From an uncultured Methanobrevibacter sp. (GTDB lineage Archaea; Methanobacteriota; Methanobacteria; Methanobacteriales; Methanobacteriaceae): 64,000 nt of DNA. Within the stretch, counting starts at the first letter, position 1, and every line of letters begins with the position of its first letter. Positions 62,835 through 64,000 of the stretch are shown here, piece after piece. Where the stretch lies: positions 1 through 64,000 of the forward strand of contig NZ_CACXXB010000008.1 in NCBI RefSeq assembly GCF_902771435.1, in the 5' to 3' direction. The notes beneath the pieces were generated by a model that was not told where the DNA came from, ran no database searches, and worked only from the letters and a program-made list of their open reading frames with translations. A program made the position numbers and the translations under genes.

Positions 62835-64000
62835 CTATAGTTCATTTGAAAATTTAAAGGAATCATCAGCGGCGATTATGTTATCAATATCGTGGAAGCT
62901 GACTCTTTCGTTATATAGGAATTTTTGAGCAGCATTATACTCTGCTGAACTTAAAAACTCATGCACTGATACATCTGTTTTTTCGATAAGTGCTTCATCT
63001 GTATTTGGCACATGTGAGCCATAAGTTATAACATTGTTTATGGCCATACCTAATGTGGCTGCACGGATTCCGATTAAAACGCCGTCTTTAACTCGATTTA
63101 AAAATTGCCCGTAATCCTGATTATCATTCGAATAGATGAATGCATCTAATGTTCCGCCCATAGCACCTACGCCAATACCTATTGCCAAACCTACAAGTTG
63201 TGCGCCTGATGCTACTGCTGCAGAAACTCCTAATCCTGCACCTCCCGATACTACAGCCACAGTAGTCATTATAATCGCAGTAATTGCCTTCTGCTTCCAA
63301 GCAGCCATTGGGAAATGATTAATCACATTAGGTGAATCTCCAATAGTGATAATTGATACGCTGGCGTTATGGTTATAAATATCCACATTGATGTTTTTAT
63401 TATCATATCCTTTATTATCAACAAACATGCAAGCAAGTACCTTTGCGGTTCCTAAATTGTAAATAGCTCCGCCATATTTGGCATAGTTGTCCTTGAATGT
63501 TGTATTATAACCAGTTAATAAAGCACCTTTATTATTAACAATGGCACCGCCGTAATCCTTTTTCTTTATATAATCTACTCGATTATTAATGAAACTGGAA
63601 TCAACAATATTTAAAGCACCTTTATTTTCAATTGCAATGTTAAATCCTTCAATAGTTAAGCCGGTGATTATGACTGATGAACGTGAAGTGGTAACCAGGA
63701 ACTGTGTTTCATCATTATCCTTAGGAGAATTAACAAAGACTCTAGCACCATTACCTGAGAATATCAATTCACCATAATCTATATCAAACAAGATTTTTGA
63801 ATTTGAAAAAGTGCCATAATCCCCTTTTACAAATGTAACATTAATTATGTCGTAGTCATGGTTATTGTTAACTAGATTGGATAATTTCATTAAAGAATAA
63901 AGGCTATCTACAGTGTAATTACAAATGGTTACATCAATAGTGTCCCTATATAAAATTAAAGCATCTTCACTTTTTTTAATAGTGGAGTCCCTAATTCCAA
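62835..64000 (-). CDS. C-terminal part of a large adhesin-like surface protein (N-terminus outside window)
   Basis: The frame is open from the stop at 62835 to the window end, so the gene begins beyond 64000; the internal ATG at 63890 is not the start. The visible about 388 residues are beta-helix ('YGGAIVNN', 'YAKYGGAIYNLGTAK') followed by 'HFPMAAW', a long Ala/Gly/Val-rich hydrophobic stretch of about 70 residues, 'IYSNDNQDYGQFLNRVKDG', and a hydrophilic tail of about 70 residues. It is paralogous to the end of the protein at 50720-55909 up to and including the hydrophobic module, but the final tail differs. Confidence 0.8.
   Translation of the reverse strand, partial: GIRDSTIKKSEDALILYRDTIDVTICNYTVDSLYSLMKLSNLVNNNHDYDIINVTFVKGDYGTFSNSKILFDIDYGELIFSGNGARVFVNSPKDNDETQFLVTTSRSSVIITGLTIEGFNIAIENKGALNIVDSSFINNRVDYIKKKDYGGAIVNNKGALLTGYNTTFKDNYAKYGGAIYNLGTAKVLACMFVDNKGYDNKNINVDIYNHNASVSIITIGDSPNVINHFPMAAWKQKAITAIIMTTVAVVSGGAGLGVSAAVASGAQLVGLAIGIGVGAMGGTLDAFIYSNDNQDYGQFLNRVKDGVLIGIRAATLGMAINNVITYGSHVPNTDEALIEKTDVSVHEFLSSAEYNAAQKFLYNERVSFHDIDNIIAADDSFKFSNEL

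Overview
The window comes from an AT-rich methanogenic archaeon of the order Methanobacteriales, most likely a Methanobrevibacter-type organism. Direct support: a full formylmethanofuran:tetrahydromethanopterin formyltransferase gene (ftr), archaeal TATA/BRE promoters and many leaderless starts, a tRNA-Trp gene with an archaeal box C/D-containing intron, Hjc resolvase, a TrkH/MthK-type potassium system, and many very large secreted 'adhesin-like' proteins with beta-helix and Ig-like repeats of the kind that fill pseudomurein-walled methanogen genomes. Species assignment is inference.

Layout. 1-0.6 kb: the 3' part of RNase P RNA, followed by a 39-bp copy of its 3' end that brackets one small Cys-rich gene (a possible decayed integration site). 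0.7-4.7 kb: small exported/membrane proteins, a site-2-type protease, a tRNA-dihydrouridine synthase and a DUF1002 protein. 4.9-18 kb: three giant surface-protein genes on the + strand, the first a CobN-like chelatase homologue with signal peptide and membrane anchor, the second with a 42-bp tandem repeat, the third with an internal duplication. 18.2-23.1 kb: grpE-dnaK-dnaJ and a divergent ArsR/HTH regulator, with two identical palindromes at the grpE promoter. 23.1-26.2 kb: hypF and larB, divergent. 26.2-32.6 kb: one long minus-strand run, gatB - CBS/ParB - hisE - TagG-like permease - TagH-like ATPase - small exported protein - TagB/F-like glycerophosphotransferase. 32.7-35.1 kb: radical SAM gene, a five-gene tRNA cluster whose first two members are fused and truncated, hjc, and tRNA-Trp. 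35.2-44.2 kb: MBL hydrolase, trkA/trkH, an LPG-synthase-type membrane protein, ftr, a surface protein, an MthK-like channel and a DUF4013 protein. 44.2-50.6 kb: an RNA resembling the 3' end of a TnpB omega-RNA in front of the NAD(P)HX repair gene, then sfsA, sir2, a DinG/XPD-like helicase and argG. 50.7-64 kb: two large beta-helix surface proteins, a Upf1-like helicase, an aspartoacylase-like enzyme, pyruvate kinase, and the C-terminal part of another surface protein that is paralogous to the one at 50.7 kb.

How the genes fit together. Much of the window builds or decorates the cell surface: the exported adhesin-like proteins, several ending in a Lys-rich Ig-like domain, and a teichoic-acid-type polymer synthesis/export set that could supply an anionic partner for those basic tails (inference). 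The rest is housekeeping: protein folding with its probable local regulator, nickel-enzyme maturation, tRNA supply, potassium homeostasis and core methanogenesis. The points most worth checking are the broken tRNA-Asn/tRNA-Met pair, the solo omega-RNA-like element, the rnpB-end duplication, the ACG/ATT codons where two surface-protein genes should have ATG, and the shared C-terminal module of the two beta-helix paralogues.
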